From Psococerastis gibbosa (Eukaryota > Arthropoda > Insecta > Psocodea > Psocidae): a DNA stretch of 64,000 nt. The DNA lies in assembly GCA_963971405.1 (NCBI GenBank), contig OZ020491.1, forward strand, positions 7,310,855-7,374,854, given 5' to 3'. Under the pieces are notes generated by a model, which saw nothing but the letters and a program-made list of their open reading frames with translations, had not been told where the DNA came from and ran no database searches. Below, piece by piece: positions 32,201 to 41,502 of this stretch. Numbering within the stretch: the first letter of the stretch is position 1; each line of letters opens with the position of its first letter. A program made the translations under genes and the position numbers.

Positions 32201-35127
32201 CTTTCTTCACTTCTCTAATACGCAGGACGTTTTGGTAATATGGCAATACAATTAGGTCTATTTCTTAATATTAGCCTTCGGCCATATTGGATGTATGTGT
32301 TACTGGATACAGGAAATTGCCGGCTAAGTGATTGGATCATCAATAGACCTTTAAAAAAGATAACAAATTGCTATCATAATAAAAACATTGACCTTTGCGG
32401 AGATAACAAGCTCTGGGAGTGTAAACAAGCAAGGTCAAGTGCAATTAATTTGCACTCGGTCTTCCCCTCAAAGCTACAGTTTTACGAGGACACTGGCCGC
32501 AGAATTTGCTTCAATAACTGACACCTAACACACGCTATGCTATACGTATCTAAAATTTTCATAAACCATTTTTTTTTATAACTGACATAGAAAAAAGGTA
32601 AAAATAAAAAGTCAGGTGACTAATACTATAAGTAAATTGTTCATTACGGATGCGTCCGAAATCCGAACTTTCAGATCATCCAACTATTGATGAAGCAGTA
32701 GAATCCGGACCGATGGGCCGCGGGTGATTTGAAAGCGTGCTCCTGAACGCCTCGTCAACATCTACAGTAGTACCACCAGTGCCGGATTAACCCATGGGCA
32801 CTTGGGGCACAGGCCCCCCCCCCCCAGAAATGCCTAAAATTCCGGCCCCCCAGAATGAGATATATTTAGATAAGAATATAAAAAAATTAGAAATTAAAAG
32901 TTTTGAAATTGGCGGGAAATAGTGTTTTTTTTTCCAATGCTGGTAGGAAGATTTATGAATTTTAGAGGTGGTAGCCCCAGAGGCTGACGAAGCGACCTGC
33001 TATTGCCCCCCTCCCCCCTTTGGAAGGCAGTTATATTCTTTGCCACTAAAATCTAAGTGTTACTGTCCTCAAAATGCGTAAAACCTCACTATTTCAGCCC
33101 TATTTTCAAACATTTTCTCCCGGAGGAGACCCCAGGCCCCCTTGTTCCCAATTATATTAATTTCTTGCATTTTATAAACCTTATTCCTCTCAAAATGCGT
33201 AGAATCCCAATATTTCAAACCTATTTTTCAAAAACTTTTACCCGAAGGAGACCTCCGGGCCCCAATAGTTCACAATTATATTAATTCCCTGTAATATATA
33301 AACCTTAAATTTATGGCTTTTAAAATGTGTAAAACCTCAATATTTCAGCCTCATTTTTCAAAAATTTTCAACCGGGCGAGACCCCCGTTAGCAATTATAT
33401 TAATTGCCTGTAAAATTTCAGTTAAATTCCAGTTACTGCTACCAAAATGTGTAAAATCAAACTATTTCAGGTCTGTTTTCGCTAAATTTCTCCCGCGTGG
33501 GAGACCCCCGGCCCCCGGGTTTCCTTTCATATCCACCGAACCAAACTAAGGTCATTAATTTAAAAGCTGCATACGTCCATGAGAACGGCTTTCCCCATTT
33601 TATAGACTCTTATCGAAATAGGCGGAGGGGCTCCAAAACCTATCATTACGCCACTGACAAGTGCCTCCCCCTTTTATGAGGTCTGGGACCAGAGGCGGAC
33701 GCAGCGACCGGCACTGCGGGCAAAAGCGTCCCCCCCCCCCTCTCACTATTCTAGCCCTATTTTTCAAAACTTTTCTCCACAATTATATTGATTCATTCTA
33801 ATATATAAGCCTTATACCCCTAAAATGCGTAAAACCTCACCATTTCAGCCCTATTTTTCAGAAATTTTCTCCCGGGCCCCCCTTGTCCATAATTATATTG
33901 ATTCTTTGTAAAGTGCCTTATTGCCCTCAAAATGTGGAAAACCCCAATATTTCAGCCCTCTGTCTCCTGAGCTACTTTTATGAAAATGGGTGGAGAGGCC
34001 CCAAATTATACATCTTCGAAAACCTATCGTTACGCCACTGACAAGTGCCTTCCCCATTTTATGGAGTCTGGGTCTGGTTTGCACCCCCCCCCCCCCCCAG
34101 GGGTTCATCCGGCCCTGAGTACCACAGCCTAACGGCCCCGAATTCTACTGGAATGGATAACAGCAGGTGTGCCAGGAAATGTTTGCTGGAGGAAGAAATA
34201 GAGGGAACACGAAGAGGAAAACCAAGGAAGTGATACAGACACCAGATTCAGGTGGCACTCCTTACCACACTATGAGTTATGGTGGCCTTCAGTGGCATGG
34301 TGGTAGCGTGCTTGTACTTGTGCGAGCCTCTAAACACTATATGATCGATACCTGTCATAACTCAACACAATTACATAAGTAAGGCGAACCAGGAGGTTAT
34401 TGGATACATTCATAAAATGGTTCGTTCGTATGCAATTAATCTTCAAAATAATTAAAAATAAATTCATAAACAGAAGAAACCTGCTTCAGTAGGAAGTCCT
34501 CAGTCGTCTTCAGAGGTAATTGGAGAGCGAAAAGCCTTAAAAGTGTAAAATTAAATATCTCATGAAATGTCAAACAGAAATAACATGTTAATGTATGGCA
34601 TGTACCGTACCTCTTTCTAACACAGATTGGCAACTGTTATTGTTGAATTTTATTTGTACAAAAAACGATTGGTGTGGTGGTCCCGAGGAGAGTTCGTGCT
34701 GTGACCAACTGGCTTTTTAGATGGCAAAGTGTCTTGTATCGAAATGTAGAGTAGCATTTCTGCTAATTCAATGGCTATTTTGTACATAAAACGCGTAGTG
34801 GGGGTACTCCGATGTCGTCAGTACCTCGCTTAGCCTTTTGAACTAGGCTATATTATATATACTAGTCTACCAATGGTTACTTGCCTCGCTTTTGGTGTCA
34901 CCTCTTGCTCCTTGATACAACAGCCACAAACACGAATAAATACTAGACGGTGAAATCACAACATTTGTATCCCTAGCAACAATAGAGTTCAGTGTCTTCA
35001 AACCAAAATAATACGCAGCAGTAGATGGGGGCAAGCTTGTAGCAGCACTTCCTCCACTGTCAGGAAAAGTCACTAATCGAGCTGTCGCCATAGATAGCAA
35101 CAGAAGTAGCGGCGGTATCAAATACAT
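26270..35127 (-). CDS. Secreted serpin (serine protease inhibitor), six coding exons
   Basis: Exons, in order of translation, are 35127-34885, 30960-30764, 29702-29562, 28002-27789, 27218-27060 and 26488-26270, giving 390 residues with consistent phases. The start was chosen because MYLIPPLLLLLSMATARL makes a signal peptide; an AG acceptor (TTGCAG) lies 5 bp upstream, suggesting a 5' UTR intron. Serpin landmarks are NVVISPSSIYSCLWLLYQGA, VVSAVYFNGEWLHKFDP, GLPYLDNGFTLYLVLP, VTIPKFALDFRVNL, FGINKIF, the hinge VDETGTRAAAAT and the end HTLFMGTVSKP. The hinge has the small residues typical of inhibitory members. The reactive loop (VGIVTKGNHLI) is about one residue shorter than in alpha-1-antitrypsin, with P1 near Lys-Gly. 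The helix D region is about 15-20 residues shorter than usual. Intron 1 uses a GC donor (GAG|GCAAGT). Its target protease cannot be told from sequence. Confidence 0.93.
26541..26680 (+). repeat. Repeat family B copy
   Basis: GGTGGTAGCGTGCTTATACTT begins a copy of the repeat described at 3225-3770. Here it runs to CAATCGGATACATTCAT. It lies in the last serpin intron. Confidence 0.55.
28003..28630. other. Serpin intron sequence, nothing recognised
   Basis: Only short unassigned frames are seen between exon 4 of the serpin and a LINE fragment. Confidence 0.4.
28640..28960 (+). pseudogene. LINE C-terminal fragment
   Basis: The frame ends PRLTYIQKQAKFVELMHYNK, LPIDLKTVHKQLNVVRR, the usual closing segment of a Jockey/CR1-type ORF2 (the YNKLP motif). 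The upstream part is missing. It is antisense to the serpin in its intron. Confidence 0.6.
29131..29522. mobile_element. Foldback element E, copy 1
   Basis: Long inverted arms of about 170 bp (TAAGAGTGTACAGCCCGTAG inward to TTTCGAAA) make a near-palindrome. A second copy is at 40114-40787. It is non-coding. It ends about 40 bp before exon 3 of the serpin on the genomic map. Confidence 0.8.
29735..29952 (-). mobile_element. tRNA-derived SINE copy
   Basis: On the minus strand, GACATGTAGAGTAGTCGTA (A-box region) and GGTTCGAGTCCCA (B box) are followed by a tRNA-unrelated body and an AT-rich tail. It matches the SINE at 53882-54100. It lies about 30 bp from the acceptor of serpin exon 3. Confidence 0.7.
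29981..30467. mobile_element. CpG-dense terminal-inverted-repeat element
   Basis: The ends AAAGCTAGGACTATACGGGC at 29981 and the inverted AAAGCTATAACTGTATGGGC at 30467 extend into matching arms with GCGCTGAAAACGTCGCGATT and TCTAACG. The interior is GC-rich and full of CG dinucleotides (ACGTCGCG, GCGACG, CGCGTC), unlike the AT-rich surroundings. No credible protein is present. It is a MITE-like element in the intron between serpin exons 2 and 3. Confidence 0.75.
31030..31640. other. Serpin intron 1, nothing recognised
   Basis: A recurring short phrase (GGAACCAGTTCCTG, GGAACGG) appears between about 31220 and 31600, suggesting a decayed repeat. No ends could be set. Confidence 0.35.
31680..31830 (+). 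repeat. Interspersed repeat, family A, diverged copy
   Basis: The segment with GTCCTGGCCACCTCCGA and TTCGGAATCCACTATAATCA matches the copies at 1-215 and 38717-38930. Confidence 0.55.
31962..32110. mobile_element. Foldback MITE family D, diverged copy
   Basis: Inverted arms CTACTATGGCGATTAGTTAC and ATCACCATAGTAG enclose the ATGTGAACAAAACTATTTT and TTGTTTACATTTTCAATCCC segments shared with 24235-24402. Confidence 0.6.
32777..34117. mobile_element. 1.34-kb hAT-like non-autonomous element with internal tandem units
   Basis: The ends CAGTGCCGGATTAACCC and the inverted CAGGGCCGGATGAACCCC are flanked by a perfect 8-bp duplication AGTACCAC (32769-32776 and 34118-34125), the hallmark of hAT elements. 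The interior has a unit of about 110-130 bp repeated at least four to six times, built from AAAATGCGTAAAACC, ACTATTTCAGCCCTATTTTT, CAAAATTTTCTCCCGGGGGA and AATTATATTAATT. Poly-C tracts lie near both ends. No transposase frame is seen. It lies in serpin intron 1. Inverted relatives of the unit are at 58790-59110. Confidence 0.85.
34298..34420 (+). repeat. Repeat family B copy
   Basis: GGTGGTAGCGTGCTTGTACTT through to ATTGGATACATTCATAAAAT. It lies in serpin intron 1, about 0.5 kb from exon 1. Confidence 0.55.
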
Positions 35128-35890
35128 GGTTGCTGCAACACGAATGAAGACAAACTGAGGATTATGATGAATGACGAAAGAACTGGTCAAGGACGACAAT
35201 TACTTGCAGTTCTAACAGATCGAAGAAAGTGGCGAACTGACAAAAACGACACTGCTCAGGCATAGCAAATCATTTTGATCTCATAGTCTTTTACCGCATA
35301 GCGGCATAGTTCATTTTTAATTGGTACCTATCGGTATAGTAGCAGAATCCTTAAGGGACCCGATGACATTGCCTTTACTTGTCACTAATGATATTGGACT
35401 AAAAAATAACTAAGCTAGGTCACAATTTTTCATTGCCATCAAGTTTGGCGGTTGTTGACGAATCGCATTATCTGAATGGCAGACAGTAGACCAGCTCCTA
35501 TAACATTGCCATGTCTGTCTAGGTCTACAATCTACATGAAACATTGAGGTCGGATTGTGCAGATTAACTGCAAGCTATTGGAAGAACTTTTGTTGTCATT
35601 TCCTGGTACTTATGTAATTTATGCTTTAATACTAGAGTTGTCAAAAATAAGCTGTCATTCAGGAAAACATAGTGCATGCAACATGCAAGTGTAATAGGCT
35701 ATTTTAATGTTGAACAGAAAAATACAGCTAAAAAAATTAATCAATGCGAGTTATTCTAAAATAATACGTTAATTTAAAAAAATGTATACCATTTTCCAGG
35801 TCCAAATTAGTTGGAAAATTGTAAATTTGCTTGTTGTTTACATTTCATTACAAAAAGAACGGCCATCTTGTAAATAAAACAACAAAAACA
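35128..35890. promoter_or_regulatory. Upstream region of the serpin
   Basis: An AG acceptor sits 5 bp before the start codon, so the 5' UTR is probably split and the promoter lies further right. No promoter motif could be placed. Confidence 0.3.
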
Positions 35891-35900
35891 GGTGTCCCAC

Positions 35901-36174
35901 CATAGAAATACATTAACTGGAGCGGCGGGGGCCATAATATGCCTTAAGAGGCACCCGTTACCCATAAGCCAACTATCAGAGATAATTACCAACGCAAAAA
36001 TATCGAAGTCTTACACATTGCAGCATAGCAGAACGAATACCTGGACCCGGTCTAAAACTCTGTACTTAGCTTGTGCAGGTTACACTTATCACTGCTTCCC
36101 CCGCCAAATTGCGTACTTCTCTTGTGCAGGCTACACTAGCAGCCATATTGATAACGGTCTCCAGCCACGGGATG
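35901..36174 (+). mobile_element. Short transposon F, copy 1, with 8-bp duplication
   Basis: The segment from CATAGAAATACATTAACTGG to CCACGGGATG is flanked by TGTCCCAC on both sides (35893-35900 and 36175-36182). A second copy at 45742-46006 has its own 8-bp duplication, which fixes the ends independently. It is non-coding and about 270 bp long. Confidence 0.8.
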
Positions 36175-36415
36175 TGTCCCACACGTCCAACATTCCTTCG
36201 TTATTGTAACTTTGCACAGCCTTCTCAAATGCGCGCCATTCAAAGCGCGCAAAAGTTTGAATTTAGATTCATTACTTTTATTATTATATTACAGCATATA
36301 GACTTTTCTTATAATACAATTTGAATTTAACTATATTTACTTTTTGATAAGGTGTAATCATATAAATATACCAATATTGAGTCGTCGATTTCCTATTAAT
36401 CATCACTTTCGCACT

Positions 36416-37046
36416 CAGGGGCGTAAAGTTGGCGGGGGCGCGGTCCATCTTGCCCCCTCCAGCTCCTTTTGGGGGGGGGGCTTTGCCCCCCAGCCTCGAG
36501 CATTGTACGACGTGGTTCGTGGAGGCCCCCAGGCCTCCCTGTTTGCAGCAATATGAATGTAAGCATTTGTTTGTTAGCTTTGTAATATCAGCTATACTTT
36601 ACTACTATTAAAATGCGTAAAACCCTACTTTTTAGCACTTATTGTCGAGACTGACATATTATAGACTGGGAGCGCCTGGTGAGAGTTGACTTACCTGCTG
36701 TGAGAATAGCTAGGTCCGGTGCACCAGAACTTGCAGACCTGGACGACGACGAGTATCCGTGTATTGCACAGGCAGGGCACAAACACACAAGCGCGGGACA
36801 AAAGATTTATAAGGATTTGATAAGATTTATAAGATTTGTAAAAGAAATATAAGCGATGTGTTGCGACAGCCGATGTCTTTGGTACTGACTCAATCTTGCC
36901 ATTGCAAGTTTTGACTCGACTTGACTTGACACTTATATTTTCAAATTTTTCCCCATGCATGAAAAATATCCTTATGAAAAGCCTGATCACGGCATAAGGT
37001 CTACTTAGGTTTGGCCCCGCCATCATTCTAAAGCTTTACGCCTCTG
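36416..37046. mobile_element. hAT-like non-autonomous element
   Basis: The ends CAGGGGCGTAAAGTTGG and the inverted CAGAGGCGTAAAGCTT are flanked by TTCGCACT and TTTGCACT, an 8-bp duplication with one change. GC-rich stretches lie near the left end. No transposase. Confidence 0.75.
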
Positions 37047-38600
37047 TTTGCACTAGTCTCTGAAGTTCCGTTGCTGTTGGCAATAATATGCGCCTGTCAT
37101 TATGTATTCTTGATATCACTTTCCTTCTAAATATTAACACAATGCGTTTTGAGAGGTCCTTCGTCAGTACAGTATATCATCCATCCTCCTCTTTCTTAAG
37201 CGCAAGCTGGCAATCCTGGGCCCTTCGAGTTTAATCTTGCACGTGCTGACTGCCGAGTACAGTACTTTCTTGAGCACTCTATGTACCTAGTACCGTAGGT
37301 ATCGCGTATTTCTCTGTACATGTCCCAGCTACCTGGGCCAATGTTTATCTAATACGGTACCTGAGTTATTACTATACAATTTGAATATTTACAATGGCTT
37401 TCACAGCTGGAGTCAAATTATGTACAGTAGAATCTGATAGGGCGTGGTCGATCTCAAAGTGACTTGCAAAACGTTTCACCAACATCTGCAGTCGCAAACT
37501 TCAATAAAGCTGCGTCGACTTCTATGATGGTATCTCATCGGAGGCTTCGTAGCAACTGTTAATTGGATCGGAAGTTCCCTTTCAGATCGACCACGGTCTA
37601 TCAGCCCGGATTCTATGCTGCTTCACCGTGAGTTATCAATCGTAACCAATTCGGATGTATATTACTCGCATCATAATATCACGTTAAGAATTGGATTGAA
37701 TTTCGCATATAAGATAAGATAAGATAAACGTGTATTTACAAGATCTAAAGTTTAGACAATTTTTGTAATACTGGTTGCGCTCCCTCGTACCGTGAGGCGT
37801 GTGAGGGTCACGCATTATCTTGGGCGGCTATTACACTGACAATTCTCATTGTAATAGCCGCCCAATCTAAGTGGTAGGCTACAGCCAATATCGTACCTGT
37901 ACAGCTCTTTGCTGACTTTAAATGTGTGTCCAAGGTATGTTACGTCCTTTAAGCGCTGAACGTTATCATCCAATAAACAATTGCCATTGCACAAAAAGTT
38001 GAGCAATGTAAGGTACGGCCTAGTGTACCAAGGGTATAGGACAATTGTCCTAATTTCTAATATGTAAATTACAATAATTGATTAGGTATTGTATAGGTAC
38101 CCCCAAAAATGCGGTCGAAGGAAAGTGTGGCTGCTTTGGTGATGCAGAAACAACATAAAACTTACAAAAACCTATACCTTATTCTATAGCTGCTAATGTG
38201 AAAGCAGTTTCAACTATGGTGCGCCATAACCCAGCCGGAAAATAATAGCAAACCTCATTTTTTCAGTGAGATTAATGATTATGTACAAAGTTAATATCAA
38301 AACGCGAGAACTTAAATAAATTGGGAAATAGAGAGCGTGGTATAAACTTAGGGAAAAGGAATTTCAAACGAGTTTTCTGTTAACTTTTGACCCTTTAATC
38401 AATGAGATGGCTTCCTGCTGCTTGGTTTTGTAGCCACCAGGAAATTAAGAATATTAAACTTTCTCGGCAATTTTTGACTTTGATATGTGAATGTTGTGCC
38501 AGTCAAGTGTATTATGAAAATGAATTTAGTTTCGTAAGTCTGCCAAAGCGGAGGTTGCAAAATATTTTTTAAACAAATGGTCTTCTTGATTCGATGTTTT
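37047..38600. other. No recognised gene; one 46-bp hairpin
   Basis: This interval is mostly unassigned. At 37820-37865 two MITE tips (TTGGGCGGCTATTACA and its inverse) face each other with almost nothing between. A (GATAA)n run at about 37710-37728 may be the end of a LINE. Confidence 0.4.
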
Positions 38601-38604
38601 CTTA

Positions 38605-39042
38605 GGCGGGTATTCCACTGGTCAATTTTACTTCAAATTTGATTTGAGATTTTTTGTTTGTTTTGTTTTAAGGAGACTTTTATGTAGATACTTCTTAACT
38701 TATTTATTATAAATTAATAACGACTGAGGCCTCATATTTGGGCCCATAGAGCGACCCCGACTTGACTGTCCTATGCCAGCCCATAGAACAGTGGACCTCC
38801 TGATTATAGTGGATTCCGAACCACTTGGGAAACACAGTGAAGTCACACGATTAGTTTGGAGGTGACCAGGACAAGTCCTACCATGTTTCCCTACCCGCAC
38901 TGTGCACACGACCAAGTTATCTGCAGCTTTGAACCTGCTCTGGTCCGCTGGATTCAACTTGCTATGGCGGCCGGTTATATAATATGTTAGCAGACTCTTT
39001 TTAGTCACATTTGACGGGAAAATCGACCAGTGTAATAGCCGC
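38605..39042. mobile_element. Hairpin MITE interrupted by a family A repeat
   Basis: The ends GGCGGGTATTCCACTGGTC and the inverted GCGGCTATTACACTGGTCG have TTA and TAA at the flanks. The centre AAGGAGACTTTTATGTAGAT is shared with 24809-25022. It is split by a reversed copy of repeat A (about 38717-38930). Confidence 0.75.
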
Positions 39043-39321
39043 TAAAATTAGGCTATTAAAAACCCAAAATACGGTACATTAAAATTATGAGAAAATTTAT
39101 TAGACAACACATATGTACTGTACATTGATGTAACGCTATAAATTACAAATTTAACATGAATAACATTCATACTTTATGCATAACAAAGGATATGTTTTAC
39201 TCATTCTTACAATCAATCGTCTAAGCCTGTAGGCCTAATAAATGGTAGAATAGCAGTGTTAGGGCCTACTGTACGTATCATAAACCTAATGTATATTGTG
39301 TTAAAGCATTATACATTTGAA

Positions 39322-39499
39322 CATCATGAGTAGAGGAAGAAGAACGCAATGATCCACAGTAAAATACTTTAATAGGGACCGGTTTCGGATAAAATCCATC
39401 ATCAGACTCATCAGACTGATGGATTTTATCCGAAACCGGTCACTATTAAAGTATTTTACTATGGATCATTGCGTTCTTCTTCCTCTACTCATGATGTTC
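39322..39499. mobile_element. Near-perfect palindrome, arms about 85 bp
   Basis: Arms from CATCATGAGTAGAGGAAGAA to TAAAATCCATCATCAG match in inverted orientation with few differences. They contain GACCGGTTTCGGATAAAATC. It is non-coding. Similar GACCGGTTTCG palindromes are widespread in arthropods. Confidence 0.75.
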
Positions 39500-39683
39500 C
39501 CCAAGTTCCACGAAGTCACCAAGGAAACTCTCACAAGGATTATACATTTGATCACATATTGTGATGAAGGCTTAGCTTACTGAACCGGTACTTACATAAA
39601 TTTTATAATTACTTGATTTTATTCAGGTTGGTAAGAAAATCGAAACCCGATAATATATGGATCGACTACCGTGCTTGTTTTAA

Positions 39684-39860
39684 GTGATTATTCCAATTGT
39701 CAATATTCCGTCATTTGTGCATCAATAATTGATGAGGTTTTTGTTTTAAGGAGACTATTATGTAGATGATTAACTTATCTATTATAAATTAAGTTATAAT
39801 ATGGTAGAGATTTTTTATTGATGCATAAATGACAGAATATTGAAAAGAGGAATAGCCGCC
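39684..39860. mobile_element. Hairpin MITE (GTGATTATTCC / GGCGGCTATTCC ends)
   Basis: Arms with CAATATTC and GTCATTT, then GCATCAATAA, pair across the AAGGAGACTATTATGTAGAT centre. The flanks are TAA and TTA. A fragment of the same arm is at about 15810-15870. Confidence 0.75.
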
Positions 39861-40113
39861 TTAAGGGAACATTTAACTTATTGGTCACCACTGGATCACG
39901 CAAAAAACAGTTTGCTTTTATTTTTTATTTACTTTAAACAACGTAAGTGTCGGAAGCTGTAAATTTGGTCTAACCAATTTGTAGCGGGCTATTTCATACG
40001 CAATATCATAGGCCTAGGGTATTTTTCCTTTTTGGTGCTGCCATTTCTCCATGGACTTTACAATGCCTGAAATTTTAATCAAGACAAGTTCATTAAATAA
40101 TTACACCAAAAAT

Positions 40114-40787
40114 TAAGAGTGTACAGCCCGTATGAAATTGGCAGCCCGATATTTAATACTTTTTATTTTTTATTTAATTAACTAAGCACAGGCGCGGATC
40201 TACGGGGGGGGGGGCTATGGGGGCTATAGCCCATATAGGCTCCTCAAAATGGGTAAAACCCCACTATTTCAGTCTTATTTTTTACAAATTTTCTCCCGGG
40301 GGAGAGCCCCGGGCCCCCCTTCTGCTCAACTGTATTCATTACCTATAATATAGAACCCTTATTGCTCTGAAAATGCGTAAAACTCCAATATTTCACCCCA
40401 ATTATTCAAAATGCATTCGTATTTAATCTTAAACCCCTCCTTGCTCTCATTCTAGATCCGCCCCTGACTAATCATGTTATTAAAGATTTGGCTCATCAAA
40501 GTTGTAGAAGACTACTGCATGCATCATATTACAATACAAGATATTTTTAATTTTCGAAATTGTAGTTTTTTCAGGAACATGCAAATATTTTATAAGCAAT
40601 AACTTTTCACTATATTCGATTTTAAAAAAAAACTACAATTTCGAAAAGTAAAAAAAATATGATGCATGAAGTAGTCTTCTACAACTTTGATCAGCCAATT
40701 CTTTAATAACATGCTTAGTTAATTAATTAAAAAATAAAAAGTATTAAATTTCGCGCTGCCACTTTCCTACGGGCTGTACGCTCTTAA
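40114..40787. mobile_element. Foldback element E, copy 2, carrying a hAT-like insert
   Basis: It has the same ends and arms as 29131-29522 (GAGTGTACAGCCCGTA). Its left arm is split after ACTAAGCA by the element at 40189-40466. Confidence 0.8.
40189..40466. mobile_element. hAT-like element nested in foldback element E
   Basis: The ends CAGGCGCGGATCTACG and the inverted CAGGGGCGGATCTAGA have an 8-bp duplication ACTAAGCA/ACTAATCA. It contains poly-G and two GCGTAAAAC-type units. It is younger than its host because it splits an arm. Confidence 0.85.
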
Positions 40788-40949
40788 AAAGGCCTCTTTA
40801 TATTTTACGCAGTAAATAAAAAATAAATAACAATCGATTCAATCAAGGGTGACCAATATCTACTGTACGTTCCACATTCTCTAAAGACGTTATGTAGGCT
40901 AAGTACCGTATTCTGCTCCAAATTATACTATATAATATGCTATCCACGC

Positions 40950-40950
40950 A

Positions 40951-40990
<40 letters not shown>
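40950..40990 (+). repeat. (AT)n microsatellite
   Basis: A simple TA/AT run within unassigned AT-rich DNA. Confidence 0.9.
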
Positions 40991-40995
<5 letters not shown>

Positions 40996-41159
40996 TATGG
41001 ATATTATCATGAAACAATAGCTTACCAGCCTAATTCATTGCAACCTAATTATTAAACGGTCAAAAATTCACATGGGAATGCTATTGCATAATTCAAATCA
41101 ATCGTAAATATCGTAAAATCTTCAAGTATATAATTTACAATGTAATTACATAATTGGAA

Positions 41160-41312
41160 GGGCCAGCTACCCAAAGGACATCCCGTGCTGCCCCATCTCT
41201 TACACTCAAATAGGAAGGACCGCCTGCTTTACATGCCAGAAAGCGTGGTATTCGAATCAACGACCTTTCGGGTGAAAGTCTGATTCCGTACCACTACTCT
41301 ACATGTCCTGAC
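41160..41312 (-). mobile_element. tRNA-derived SINE, diverged copy
   Basis: On the minus strand, GACATGTAGAGTAGTGGTAC and the degenerate B box GATTCGAATACCA match the SINE at 53882-54100. Confidence 0.6.
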
Positions 41313-41502
41313 TTATATTGAAATGTATACATAATTTCCTGTACAGTAAAGGAATGGAGTACAGTGTAAGTGTGTATTGAAACCCCCCCCCCCCCCCCCC
41401 AATGGGAATTTAGAACGAAAAATTAACTAACGTGAGTTATTGTATTGTATAATTTGCCAGCTCTAATAGATACTCGGGTCGGTCAGCAACACGTCGTCTC
41501 GG

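Noticed and set aside
33057-33679. Short frames in the tandem units as genes
   Set aside because: Frames are broken at each unit and lie within a non-autonomous element; kept only as a pattern worth testing.
36691-37026. Possible serpin 5' UTR exon ending at a GTAAGT donor (CAGCAG|GTAAGT)
   Set aside because: It falls inside the hAT-like element at 36416-37046, and splicing to the serpin cannot be shown from sequence.
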